The position numbers were made by a program, and so were the translations under genes. From positions 5,766,001-5,830,000 of the forward strand of contig OZ253960.1 of the NCBI GenBank assembly GCA_965267435.1: a stretch of DNA of 64,000 nt, in the 5' to 3' direction. The notes beneath the pieces are model-generated. The model was not told the origin of the DNA and did not search any database. It saw nothing but the letters and a program-made list of their open reading frames with translations. Shown here one piece after another: positions 17,571-25,452 of this stretch. Each line of letters begins with the position of its first letter. Within the stretch, counting starts at the first letter, position 1. This DNA is from JAWPMT01 sp965267435 (GTDB lineage: Bacteria > Bacteroidota > Bacteroidia > Cytophagales > Cyclobacteriaceae).

Positions 17571-18095
17571 ATGAACAAGAAGGACTTCAGAGAGTTTGAT
17601 ATCAACTTCCATCGCCTTACCAGTGGTGAGCACGAGTTTGAGTTCAAAATCACGTCGGCACTCCTTGAATTTTTCGAGCAGAATATAGTGGAGGGTGGTT
17701 CTGGAAACTGCACGATTCGTCTGACAAAGACGGAGACCATGATGTCACTGCATTTCCAGATCACTGCAAAAGTGGATTTGATCTGCGACGTGAGCTTGAA
17801 ACCGTACACTCAGGATGTAGAGGTGGATAAGGAGCTGATCATCAAGTTTGGTGAGGAGGCAAGTGAGCTCAGTGATGACGTGCTGGTGATCCCTTGGGAG
17901 ACGCAGCATATCAATATTGCAGAGTACATTTATGAGTTTCTGCTATTGGCGGTACCCATGAAAAGGATCCATCCAGATATTGCGGACAAAGAGCGGCCCG
18001 AGCTGATCTTTGTCTCTGAGGCGGACGATAGTGATGATGGTGAAGATGGAGACGACATCGATCCGCGGTGGGAAGCATTGAAGAAATTGAAGTAA
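17571..18095 (+). CDS. yceD: DUF177/YceD family protein
   Basis: A 174-residue protein. The central CDVSLKPYTQDVEVDKELIIKFG and the acidic C-terminus (DSDDGEDGDDIDPRWEALKKLK) match the YceD/DUF177 family, whose DPRWEAL-type ending is characteristic. The gene is nearly always immediately upstream of rpmF, as here (19-bp gap). The family has been linked to 23S rRNA/ribosome metabolism; its exact role is unclear. First gene of the translation/fatty-acid cluster. Confidence 0.9.
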   Translation: MNKKDFREFDINFHRLTSGEHEFEFKITSALLEFFEQNIVEGGSGNCTIRLTKTETMMSLHFQITAKVDLICDVSLKPYTQDVEVDKELIIKFGEEASELSDDVLVIPWETQHINIAEYIYEFLLLAVPMKRIHPDIADKERPELIFVSEADDSDDGEDGDDIDPRWEALKKLK

Positions 18096-18114
18096 ATAAA
18101 ACGAAGGAAAAGAA

Positions 18115-18306
18115 ATGGCGCATCCTAAACGAAAAATCTCGAAGACTAGAAGGGACAAGCGACGAACGCATGTGAAGGCCAGTCCCAAGGGTTACGTGAT
18201 CTGTCAGACCACTGGAGAAGCCCACCTACCTCATCGCGCTCACTGGCATGAGGGCAAGCTCTACTACAAGGGCAAGGTGGTCATGGAGAAAGAGGTACTG
18301 GCCTAA
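18115..18306 (+). CDS. rpmF: 50S ribosomal protein L32, zinc-free form
   Basis: A 63-residue protein starting MAHPKRKISKTRRDKRRTHVKA, the L32 signature. The zinc-binding CxxC pairs of the C+ form are absent: only one Cys remains in YVICQTTGEAHLPHRAH. This is the C-minus variant, which folds without zinc. It sits between yceD and fabH, a conserved order linking ribosome and membrane lipid synthesis. Confidence 0.95.
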   Translation: MAHPKRKISKTRRDKRRTHVKASPKGYVICQTTGEAHLPHRAHWHEGKLYYKGKVVMEKEVLA

Positions 18307-18330
18307 ATAAGATTTTGTAACAGTTTAACC

Positions 18331-18365
18331 ATAGAATCAGCCTGGTATTCCCAGGCTGATTCTAT
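18331..18365 (+). promoter_or_regulatory. Perfect 15-bp inverted repeat between rpmF and fabH
   Basis: ATAGAATCAGCCTGG (18331-18345) is perfectly complementary to CCAGGCTGATTCTAT (18351-18365) around TATTC. The fabH start follows 11 bp later. There is no T-tract, so it is not a standard intrinsic terminator. As RNA it would be a very stable hairpin that could trim or attenuate the message; as DNA it could be an operator for a fatty-acid regulator. Confidence 0.75.
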
Positions 18366-18376
18366 ATTAGCCAATC

Positions 18377-19372
18377 ATGTCTAAAATCAGAGCTGCTATC
18401 ACGGGTGTGGGCGGACATGTTCCTGAATATGTTCTCACCAATAAGGAACTGGAAACCATTGTAGACACCACGGACGAATGGATCACTACTCGTACCGGAA
18501 TCCGCGAAAGGCACATTCTGAAAGGTGAGAATCAAGGCACTTCGGTCATGGGAGCGAAGGCAGTGAAACAAGTGCTGGAGAAAACGAACACGGACCCTGC
18601 AGAAATTGACTTGCTTCTGTGTGCTACCGTCACACCTGATATGGTTTTCCCGGCGACAGCCAATGTTATTGCCAACGAGGTCGGTGCAGTCAATTCTTTC
18701 AGCTATGACATCGGCGCGGCTTGCTCTGGCTTCATTTATGCGCTGACCACAGCAGCTCAATTCATCGAGACGGGTAGATACAAGAAGGCCATCGTCGTCG
18801 GTGGCGATAAGATGTCTTCTATTATCGATTACCAGGATCGGGCTACCTGTATCATCTTCGGAGATGGCGCTGGTGCGGTCCTCCTCGAAGCCACTGAGGA
18901 GGAAGTGGGGGTGATGGATTCTGTTCTGAGGTCTGACGGTTCTGGTGAAACTCATCTCCACATGAAGGCTGGCGGCAGTAGAAAGCCAGCGACCATGGAG
19001 ACTGTTCAAGCCCGTGAGCATTTCGTTTACCAGGAGGGTTCAGCGGTTTTCAAGTTTGCGGTCACTAATATGGCCGACGTAGCCGCGGAGATCATGGAAA
19101 GAAACAATCTCAAGGCCGAAGACATTGCCTATCTCGTACCCCATCAGGCCAACAAGCGCATCATTGATGCAACAGCCAAACGCATGGGTGTAGGAGAGGA
19201 GAAAGTGATGCTGAATATCCAAAACTACGGCAACACGACGGCAGGGACTATCCCCCTTTGTTTGTGGGATTACGAGTCCAGATTGAAGAAGGGTGATAAT
19301 ATCGTCCTCGCAGCATTCGGAGGTGGTTTTACATGGGGCGCCACCTGGGTGAAATGGGCTTACGATTCCTAA
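18377..19372 (+). CDS. fabH: Beta-ketoacyl-ACP synthase III
   Basis: A 331-residue protein. The catalytic triad is visible: Cys116 in DIGAACSGFIYAL, His in VPHQANKRI and Asn in NYGNTTAGT. N-terminal TTDEWITTRTGIRERH is typical. It condenses acetyl-CoA, or branched primers, with malonyl-ACP to start fatty acid synthesis. It is within the yceD-rpmF-fabH-efp-accBC cluster; the palindrome just upstream may set its expression relative to rpmF. Confidence 0.96.
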   Translation: MSKIRAAITGVGGHVPEYVLTNKELETIVDTTDEWITTRTGIRERHILKGENQGTSVMGAKAVKQVLEKTNTDPAEIDLLLCATVTPDMVFPATANVIANEVGAVNSFSYDIGAACSGFIYALTTAAQFIETGRYKKAIVVGGDKMSSIIDYQDRATCIIFGDGAGAVLLEATEEEVGVMDSVLRSDGSGETHLHMKAGGSRKPATMETVQAREHFVYQEGSAVFKFAVTNMADVAAEIMERNNLKAEDIAYLVPHQANKRIIDATAKRMGVGEEKVMLNIQNYGNTTAGTIPLCLWDYESRLKKGDNIVLAAFGGGFTWGATWVKWAYDS

Positions 19373-19406
19373 GTAATAGATCAATTTACAATAGACCTTT
19401 AGAGAG

Positions 19407-19973
19407 ATGGCTACTACGGCAGATATCAAAAACGGTTTGGTAATTGAGTATAACCACGACCTTTTTAGCATTGTCGAATTTCAGCACGTGAAGCCGGGCA
19501 AGGGTCCTGCATTCGTGCGTACCAAACTGAAGAGCCTGACATCAGGCAAGGTGATCGACAACACCTTCTCAGCTGGGCACAAGATCAATACGGCACGGGT
19601 AGAGCGGCACAATTATCAGTACCTCTACAAAGATGACCTGGGTTACAACTTCATGAATTCAGAGACATTTGAGCAGATACCCATACCCGAAGAATCCATC
19701 ACCAACCCGCAGTTCTTGAAGGATGGCGAAATGTGCGAAGTCCTCGTTCATGTGGAGCAGGACCGCATCCTCGGCTGTGAACTACCTCAGCATGTCCAGC
19801 TGCAAGTGACTTACACTGAGCCTGGCTTGAAAGGTGATACTGCGACAAATGCCAGTAAGCCCGCAGAGTTGGAGACAGGTGCAACCATCAACGTGCCGCT
19901 ATTTATCAATCAGGATGATATGATCAAGGTGGACACTCGCTCTGGGAACTACGTGGAGAGGGTCAAGCAATAA
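19407..19973 (+). CDS. efp: Translation elongation factor P
   Basis: A 188-residue protein with three beta domains. The loop reaching the peptidyl-transferase centre reads HVKPGKGPAFVRTKLKSL, so the tip residue is Lys32. It relieves stalling at polyproline sequences; notably the neighbouring accB product has a proline-rich linker. The C-terminal domain carries the family signature (NVPLFINQDDMIKVDTRSGNYVERV). It starts 34 bp after fabH on the same strand. Confidence 0.97.
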   Translation: MATTADIKNGLVIEYNHDLFSIVEFQHVKPGKGPAFVRTKLKSLTSGKVIDNTFSAGHKINTARVERHNYQYLYKDDLGYNFMNSETFEQIPIPEESITNPQFLKDGEMCEVLVHVEQDRILGCELPQHVQLQVTYTEPGLKGDTATNASKPAELETGATINVPLFINQDDMIKVDTRSGNYVERVKQ

Positions 19974-19977
19974 GCAC

Positions 19978-20006
19978 TTGCCATTGAGCAAAACAATATA
20001 AATTTG
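19978..20006 (+). promoter_or_regulatory. Internal promoter candidate before accB
   Basis: TTG (19978-19980) and a perfect TAAATTTG (19999-20006) are 18 bp apart in the efp-accB gap. They fit the Bacteroidota -33/-7 arrangement and leave a leader of about 60 nt. accBC could therefore be expressed separately from the upstream genes. Confidence 0.5.
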
Positions 20007-20070
20007 AGGTGGTTTCGACTGAACATTAAAGCGGTAGATTACCACCAAACCTACTTAAGAATTTAACCCA

Positions 20071-20562
20071 ATGAAGGCCAAAGAAATCAGAGACTTGATC
20101 GATTTCATTTCTGAGACTGGACTCGAGGAAGTGAATATCGAGACACAAGAATTCAAGATCAGTGTGAAACGGTCAATAGATGCCCCGGCAGTGGCTGCGG
20201 CTCCTGCGCCTGTGGCAATGCCTGCACCGGTGGCACCACCTCCTGCGGCGGCGAGCGCACCCGCTCCGGCACCTGCGGAGCCTAGCGCGCCAAAAGCGGA
20301 TGCTGCGGCAGGGGACGACAAACTGGTTACCATCAAGTCACCCATGATCGGGACCTTCTATAGGTCTTCATCCCCAGAGTCTGATGCCTTTGTGAGTGTA
20401 GGCTCGGAGGTGACAAAAGGCATGACCGTTTGTATTGTCGAGGCTATGAAGCTGTTCAATGAGATCGAGTCAGATGTCTCTGGTAAGATCGTGAAAGTGC
20501 TGGTCGACAATGCATCGCCGGTCGAATATGATCAGCCACTCTTCCTGGTCGATCCATCCTAA
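20071..20562 (+). CDS. accB: Biotin carboxyl carrier protein of acetyl-CoA carboxylase
   Basis: A 163-residue protein. The N-terminal part (MKAKEIRDLIDFISETGLEEVNIE) is typical, followed by a flexible Ala/Pro-rich linker (about 38-75) and the biotinyl domain. Biotin attaches to Lys127 in the EAMK motif. It carries CO2 between the AccC and AccAD active sites for malonyl-CoA synthesis. It is followed by accC after 11 bp. Confidence 0.97.
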   Translation: MKAKEIRDLIDFISETGLEEVNIETQEFKISVKRSIDAPAVAAAPAPVAMPAPVAPPPAAASAPAPAPAEPSAPKADAAAGDDKLVTIKSPMIGTFYRSSSPESDAFVSVGSEVTKGMTVCIVEAMKLFNEIESDVSGKIVKVLVDNASPVEYDQPLFLVDPS

Positions 20563-20573
20563 AGACCATCTCC

Positions 20574-21923
20574 ATGTTTAACAAGATACTGATTGCCAAT
20601 CGTGGTGAGATTGCATTGCGGATCATCCGTACGTGCAAAGAAATGGGCATCAAGACGGTGGCCGTTTACTCTACAGCTGATGCAGACAGTCTGCATGTAC
20701 GATTTGCGGATGAAGCAGTGTGCGTAGGACCTGCAATGGGCCGAGAGTCTTATCTCAAGATACCCAACATTATCTCCGCTGCAGAGATCACCAATGCTGA
20801 TGCTATCCATCCAGGGTATGGTTTCCTCGCGGAAAATTCCGAGTTCTCTAGTGTTTGTAAGGAGTATGGCATAAAGTTCATCGGCGCCAGTCCCGATATG
20901 ATCAACGCCATGGGCGACAAGGCGACGGCAAAAGATACCATGAAAAAGGCTGGCGTCCCGACTATTCCTGGCTCTGACGGGTTGCTGGATTCCGTCGAGC
21001 AGGGAATGGGACTGGCCAAAGAAGTGGGCTATCCTGTAATGCTCAAGGCAACCGCTGGTGGTGGTGGCAAAGGGATGCGGCTGGTACACGAGGAGAGCCA
21101 GTTCAAAAAAGCATGGGACAGCGCGCGGCAGGAAGCTGGCGCAGCATTTGGCAACGACGGACTCTACCTGGAGAAGTTCGTAGAGGAGCCGAGACATATT
21201 GAGATCCAGGTGGTCGGTGACAGCCGCGGACGGGTTTGTCACCTGTCGGAAAGAGATTGTTCTATTCAGCGTCGCCACCAAAAGCTGATCGAAGAGACTC
21301 CTTCGCCGATCGTCTCACAGGAGTTGCGAGAGCGAATGGGTGATGCCGCCATCAAAGGCGCGGAAGCCATCAAATACGAAGGTGCTGGTACAGTGGAGTT
21401 CCTGGTGGACAAACACGGTGACTTCTACTTCATGGAGATGAATACCCGGATACAGGTAGAGCATCCGATCACGGAGGAAGTGACCGACTTCGACTTGATC
21501 AAGGAGCAGATAAAAGTGGCAGCAGGTATTGAGATCTCTGGGCGCAACTATTATCCGCAGCTTCATGCCATTGAGTGTCGAATCAATGCGGAGGATCCGG
21601 GCAACGACTTCCGACCAAGTCCGGGTCGAATTTCAAACCTTCACCTTCCTGGAGGCCATGGGGTGCGGATTGATACGCACGTTTATTCAGGTTATACGAT
21701 ACCGCCTTTCTACGATTCGATGATCGCGAAGCTGATTGTTTCCGCGCAGACACGCGAGGAGGCGATCATCAAAATGAAGCGTTCATTGAGCGAGATGGTG
21801 ATTGAGGGCGTGAAGACGACCATTCCATTGCACCTCGAGCTGATGGACAATGAGAGATTCCGTTCCGGCCAGTTTACAACGAAGTTCCTCGACGATTACG
21901 ATTTCTCAAAGCTGAAGGGGTAA
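20574..21923 (+). CDS. accC: Biotin carboxylase subunit of acetyl-CoA carboxylase
   Basis: A 449-residue protein of normal length. It has the N-terminal FNKILIANRGEIALRIIRT, the glycine-rich ATP loop KATAGGGGKGMR, the EMNTRIQVEHPITEEVT active-site block and the C-terminal FYDSMIAKLI. It carboxylates the biotin on AccB using ATP and bicarbonate. Last gene of the cluster; a hairpin follows its stop. Confidence 0.97.
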   Translation: MFNKILIANRGEIALRIIRTCKEMGIKTVAVYSTADADSLHVRFADEAVCVGPAMGRESYLKIPNIISAAEITNADAIHPGYGFLAENSEFSSVCKEYGIKFIGASPDMINAMGDKATAKDTMKKAGVPTIPGSDGLLDSVEQGMGLAKEVGYPVMLKATAGGGGKGMRLVHEESQFKKAWDSARQEAGAAFGNDGLYLEKFVEEPRHIEIQVVGDSRGRVCHLSERDCSIQRRHQKLIEETPSPIVSQELRERMGDAAIKGAEAIKYEGAGTVEFLVDKHGDFYFMEMNTRIQVEHPITEEVTDFDLIKEQIKVAAGIEISGRNYYPQLHAIECRINAEDPGNDFRPSPGRISNLHLPGGHGVRIDTHVYSGYTIPPFYDSMIAKLIVSAQTREEAIIKMKRSLSEMVIEGVKTTIPLHLELMDNERFRSGQFTTKFLDDYDFSKLKG

Positions 21924-21936
21924 ATTCATTTGGGGC

Positions 21937-21959
21937 CCTCGTGAAGTCGAGCCACGAGG
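21937..21959 (+). terminator. Hairpin after accC, possible terminator
   Basis: CCTCGTG (21937-21943) pairs with CACGAGG (21953-21959) around a 9-nt loop, starting 14 bp after the accC stop codon. The following TCTCCTT is only weakly T-rich, so termination is plausible but not certain. Confidence 0.4.
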
Positions 21960-22114
21960 TCTCCTTACACCATTGAGTTCCGCCCCGCTCTACTTCACGA
22001 CCAGGCTATCCAGGTTAGCGTTGCTGGACTACGACAAGATGAGGCAGTAACCCCAATCGGCATTTTTTGAGGCGACGCTTTTGCTGACAGTGCGTGGAGG
22101 CCTATCTTCCTCTC

Positions 22115-23020
22115 ATGAAATCCCTCACCTTACTCAGCGCTTTCGCACTACTCATCATTGCTTCATGCGACCAGCAGGCCCAGACCTCTTATGACCAGGA
22201 AGAATGGATCTCGCTCTTCAATGGCACGGATCTCACTGGCTGGGACATCAAAATCGCTGGCTACGAGGTCGGGGAGAACCCTCTCAATACGTTCGTGGTC
22301 GAAGACAGCATGATCCGGGTGAAGTACGACGAGTATGAGACCTTTGGTGAGCTGTATGGGCACATGTATTACGAGCAGCCCTATTCGTATTACAAACTGC
22401 GAATGGATTACCGATTTCTGGGCGAGCAGACACCCGGTGGCGCGGAGTGGAATGTCCGCAACTCCGGCGTGATGCTACATAGCCAGTCGGCGGCCAGTAA
22501 TGAGATCGGGCAGCACTTTCCTGTATCTGTCGAACTACAGATGCTCGGTGGACTCGGAGAGGGGGACAGGACCACGGCCAATGTATGCACACCTGGCACC
22601 GCTGTTGAGATGGGAGACAGCGTGAACTACGACCACTGCATTAGCTCCACTTCACAGACGTATCACGGTGATCAGTGGGTGACCACAGAGGCCATCGTGC
22701 TTGGAGGGGAGGAGATGATTTTCCTTATCGAAGGTGACACTGTGCTACGGTTTCAGCGTCCGCAAATCGGGGGAGGCCTCATATCAAAGGCCTTCGAAGG
22801 ACAGGATTGGGACCGAATGGGCATCACAAGAGACAAGCAAAGCTGGATCGACCGAGACGGAGAACTCTTGACAGAGGGTTATATCGCATTACAGGCCGAG
22901 TCGCACGCGATTGACTTCCGCAACATCGAGTTGCTCAATCTCTGCGGTTGTATGGACAAGAAAGCGAAAAACTATAAGTCCTATTATGTCAAAGATTGTC
23001 CCGAGGACTGTCAGTATTGA
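22115..23020 (+). CDS. DUF1080 (3-keto-disaccharide hydrolase-like) lipoprotein
   Basis: A 301-residue protein starting at MKSLTLLSAFALLIIASC, a lipobox. The DUF1080 opening SLFNGTDLTGWDIKI is present, followed by YGHMYYEQPYSYYKLRMDYRF and NSGVMLHSQ, which match the concanavalin-like fold of this family. Members act on 3-keto-glycosides or bind sugars. The short C-terminal tail CGCMDKKAKNYKSYYVKDC is Cys-rich and unusual. An upstream GTG at 22094 is an unlikely start. Probably an envelope lipoprotein for carbohydrate use. Confidence 0.85.
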   Translation: MKSLTLLSAFALLIIASCDQQAQTSYDQEEWISLFNGTDLTGWDIKIAGYEVGENPLNTFVVEDSMIRVKYDEYETFGELYGHMYYEQPYSYYKLRMDYRFLGEQTPGGAEWNVRNSGVMLHSQSAASNEIGQHFPVSVELQMLGGLGEGDRTTANVCTPGTAVEMGDSVNYDHCISSTSQTYHGDQWVTTEAIVLGGEEMIFLIEGDTVLRFQRPQIGGGLISKAFEGQDWDRMGITRDKQSWIDRDGELLTEGYIALQAESHAIDFRNIELLNLCGCMDKKAKNYKSYYVKDCPEDCQY

Positions 23021-23165
23021 GTTGCTTCTTTTTGTAGCGGCAGGTTCACTCCATTAATTACCCCGCTCTTCAATTTCCAAATAACGGTTTAATTGAGATC
23101 TGCTAAATTTTGACAAAGGCCCCATTTCTACCGCATTTTTTGAGGGGAATTAACTATTCACGCCT

Positions 23166-23594
23166 ATGTCAAGAGCCACAAAAATCATTATTGCCTTTTC
23201 GGTAGTCAGCACGCTGTTCTTTGGAGCGGTATTATTGGCCGTTCAGCCTATCCCATTACCCACGAGTGAAAACACGGTATTGGTCCAGGGTTTTATCAAA
23301 TCAGTCGCGACCAACGAAGAGACCCAGGACGTAATTTTCGAGATTGAGGGGTACGGTGACACCTACTATATCAATCGTGGGTTGGAATTGGGCATAGAGG
23401 CCAATCAGTTGGAGCATTTGGTAAATGCTGAGGTCGCTCTGTATTATGTGCAGAGCTCCAACCTACTGGAAGTGATTGCTCACAAGCATCATGTCTCCAG
23501 GATTGAGCTTGAAGGGGATGTGCTTTTCGATGAGGTCGAGGAAGTGCTTTCAGCCGATCTCGCAACCAATGGGGGTATTGAAGCTCCGTGGTAG
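23166..23594 (+). CDS. Small membrane-anchored or exported protein, unknown
   Basis: A 142-residue protein that I do not recognise. One N-terminal hydrophobic segment (residues 5-27, TKIIIAFSVVSTLFFGAVLLAVQ) could be an anchor or an uncleaved signal. The rest is beta-rich (ENTVLVQGFIKSVATNEETQDVIFEIEG) and resembles a short SH3- or OB-like fold, ending in an acidic tail. Its stop codon abuts that of the desaturase gene on the other strand. Confidence 0.6.
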   Translation: MSRATKIIIAFSVVSTLFFGAVLLAVQPIPLPTSENTVLVQGFIKSVATNEETQDVIFEIEGYGDTYYINRGLELGIEANQLEHLVNAEVALYYVQSSNLLEVIAHKHHVSRIELEGDVLFDEVEEVLSADLATNGGIEAPW

Positions 23595-24539
23595 TTAGGC
23601 CTTGCGCTTGATTCTCGAGTAGAGCGATACGTCTTTCCTCATCACAAAATCCCACAATACTTTCGACCACGACTTGTGCGCGTAAAGATCGTCGTAGTAT
23701 TCTGATGCGATCGACTTCAACTCCGGCAGCTTCGAGCCAGGGATGGACGGGAAATCATGGTGCTCATTGTGGTAGCCGACGTTGAAGGTAATCTTGTTCC
23801 AAAAGCCATAATAGGAATACGTTTCCTGACCCTCCTTGAAGACGTAGTGCTCAGAAATGAAATGCCCGGCCAAAGGGTTTAGGCCACCAGCGAAGAACAT
23901 TGAAAGTCCCAGATAGAGTAGTCCATACCCACCAACCCACATTGTAAATGGGATGATAAATGCCAGCTGCGCCAGCAGGTTGATCACTTGCCATTTGTCC
24001 ATTTTCAGGGGTCTGATAAATACTGGGCGGAATGCATAAAACAGTAGCTGGTTGATCAACCAGATGAACTTACCTATGCGCCCCTTGAAGATCTTCGCTT
24101 CTGCTTCGCTGGGGATATCAACGTCGTCTTCCACGTCGCCTTGGCTCCAGTGGTGCAGGTGATGGTAGCGCTTGAATGCCATGGCATAAGGGATCACCAA
24201 CGGAAAATTCGCGGCAATGGCCAGGATGTTGTTGTAGGCTTCCTTTTTGAAAGCCAGGTTGTGCGTGATCTCATGAATCGCGAGGAACAGCACGTGGCTG
24301 ATGATGCTTCCAAAGACCAGCGCCATCAGTATCGCCCACCCGGCATGTGCCGGGACGAAATAGGCGATCGTCAGCTGTAGAATGATCCAAAATGAAGTGA
24401 TTGGAAGAATACTCCTGTCGATGCCAAACAGGGAACGAACCTCGGGATGTTCGGACATGATATTTTTCCGCCTGCTGAGGTGGGGTTCCTTCAGGTCCGA
24501 CCAATAGAACTCATCTCTCGCGACTGCTGCATTCTCCAT
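23595..24539 (-). CDS. Membrane fatty acid desaturase, DES1-like (dihydroceramide delta-4 type)
   Basis: A 314-residue integral membrane protein with the three histidine boxes of di-iron desaturases: H89EITH93, H126HLHH130 and H257NEHH261. The resemblance to eukaryotic sphingolipid delta-4 desaturases (DEGS1/DES) is end to end, as I recall that family. It shows the N-terminal 'W...PH..RR..I...PE..SL', IPYAMAFKRYHHLHH, VDIPSEAEA, LFYAFRPVFIRP, NPLAGHFISEHYVFKEGQETYSYYG, TFNVGYHNEHHDFP and the C-terminal YSRIKRK. It would introduce a double bond into ceramide or a similar lipid. No other sphingolipid gene lies in the window. Confidence 0.85.
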   Translation of the reverse strand: MENAAVARDEFYWSDLKEPHLSRRKNIMSEHPEVRSLFGIDRSILPITSFWIILQLTIAYFVPAHAGWAILMALVFGSIISHVLFLAIHEITHNLAFKKEAYNNILAIAANFPLVIPYAMAFKRYHHLHHWSQGDVEDDVDIPSEAEAKIFKGRIGKFIWLINQLLFYAFRPVFIRPLKMDKWQVINLLAQLAFIIPFTMWVGGYGLLYLGLSMFFAGGLNPLAGHFISEHYVFKEGQETYSYYGFWNKITFNVGYHNEHHDFPSIPGSKLPELKSIASEYYDDLYAHKSWSKVLWDFVMRKDVSLYSRIKRKA

Positions 24540-24633
24540 TCTGTAGAAACTAATAGTAGGTCTTCAATTCAAGCAACCGCAAATATCGCTAATTCCCGAA
24601 GATTTAGCTGCTCGGCCTCGCAGACTAGCAGCA

Positions 24634-25452
24634 CTATTGGTCCCCGGTAGTCATGGGGTTGTCCTTGTAGGCAGCTATTGGCTCTCCTCGGACACGTTCT
24701 CCACCTACGGCACATGAGATTTTTGGGCCTGTCTCAATCATTTCGAAGGAGGTGTTCTCCTGTGCTTTGTTCATCGCCTTTCGCTCGAGGAGATCATAGT
24801 TCGTCCACATGATCTTTCGGTATACTTGACAGTAATGGTCCTGTGCTTGCACTCGGACCAGCTGTTGCTGGTGTTGGCTTTGGTTTCGATGAGTTTTGCG
24901 AATGGCGATCAATTGACTAAGTACTTGATCATGGAGTTGACGCTGATACTCACCCCAAAAAGAATCTCGCGAACGGATTATCTCAGGGTATGTGTCTACG
25001 AAGATCTCTGTCAGGATCAGGCCAAGTCTGTCCAACCTGGCGATATTTTTCTTTGGGGCCGGATTATTTATGGTGGTGTCAAGGTGAAGAGTATGCGGGA
25101 GAGTCTCAAGTCTGATCTCTCCTATTGATTGAAGCTCAATGCGAGGGACGGGTGTTGGTACCCGCAATGCCAACGGTTCCCCCAGTATGACGAGTTGCGC
25201 GGATGCCGTACGGAATTCTTCAAAGAGCTGCACTTCGTCCTCGCTCAGCTTCGGGGACCTGTAAAGCAATGAGTCAAATACCTTAAAAGTAGAGCGATCT
25301 ATATTGGAATTGTTCGCTCCGAACATGCCATTTATTTCCTCAACCCGCCGCAACATCTGGAATAGTTGGTCCCGATGCTTTGGACCACGTAGGGCTTGCG
25401 ACGTGGCGAAAAATGGAAGCAGAATAACTGCTGTTAGTAGTAGCTTCTTCAT
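24634..25452 (-). CDS. Exported protein of unknown function paired with the 872-residue membrane protein
   Basis: A 272-residue protein with a signal peptide (MKKLLLTAVILLPFFATSQA). The mature part is mostly helical (QLFQMLRRVEEINGMFG; LHDQVLSQLIAIRKTHRNQSQHQQQ) with two Cys near the end (HYCQVYRKIM, KISCAVGG). I recognise no domain. Its ATG overlaps the stop of the upstream gene as ATGA, so the two are almost surely translated together and probably act in one envelope complex. Confidence 0.7.
   Translation of the reverse strand: MKKLLLTAVILLPFFATSQALRGPKHRDQLFQMLRRVEEINGMFGANNSNIDRSTFKVFDSLLYRSPKLSEDEVQLFEEFRTASAQLVILGEPLALRVPTPVPRIELQSIGEIRLETLPHTLHLDTTINNPAPKKNIARLDRLGLILTEIFVDTYPEIIRSRDSFWGEYQRQLHDQVLSQLIAIRKTHRNQSQHQQQLVRVQAQDHYCQVYRKIMWTNYDLLERKAMNKAQENTSFEMIETGPKISCAVGGERVRGEPIAAYKDNPMTTGDQ

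Noticed and set aside
20559..21281. 240-residue frame antisense to accC
   Set aside because: Antisense shadow of a highly conserved gene.
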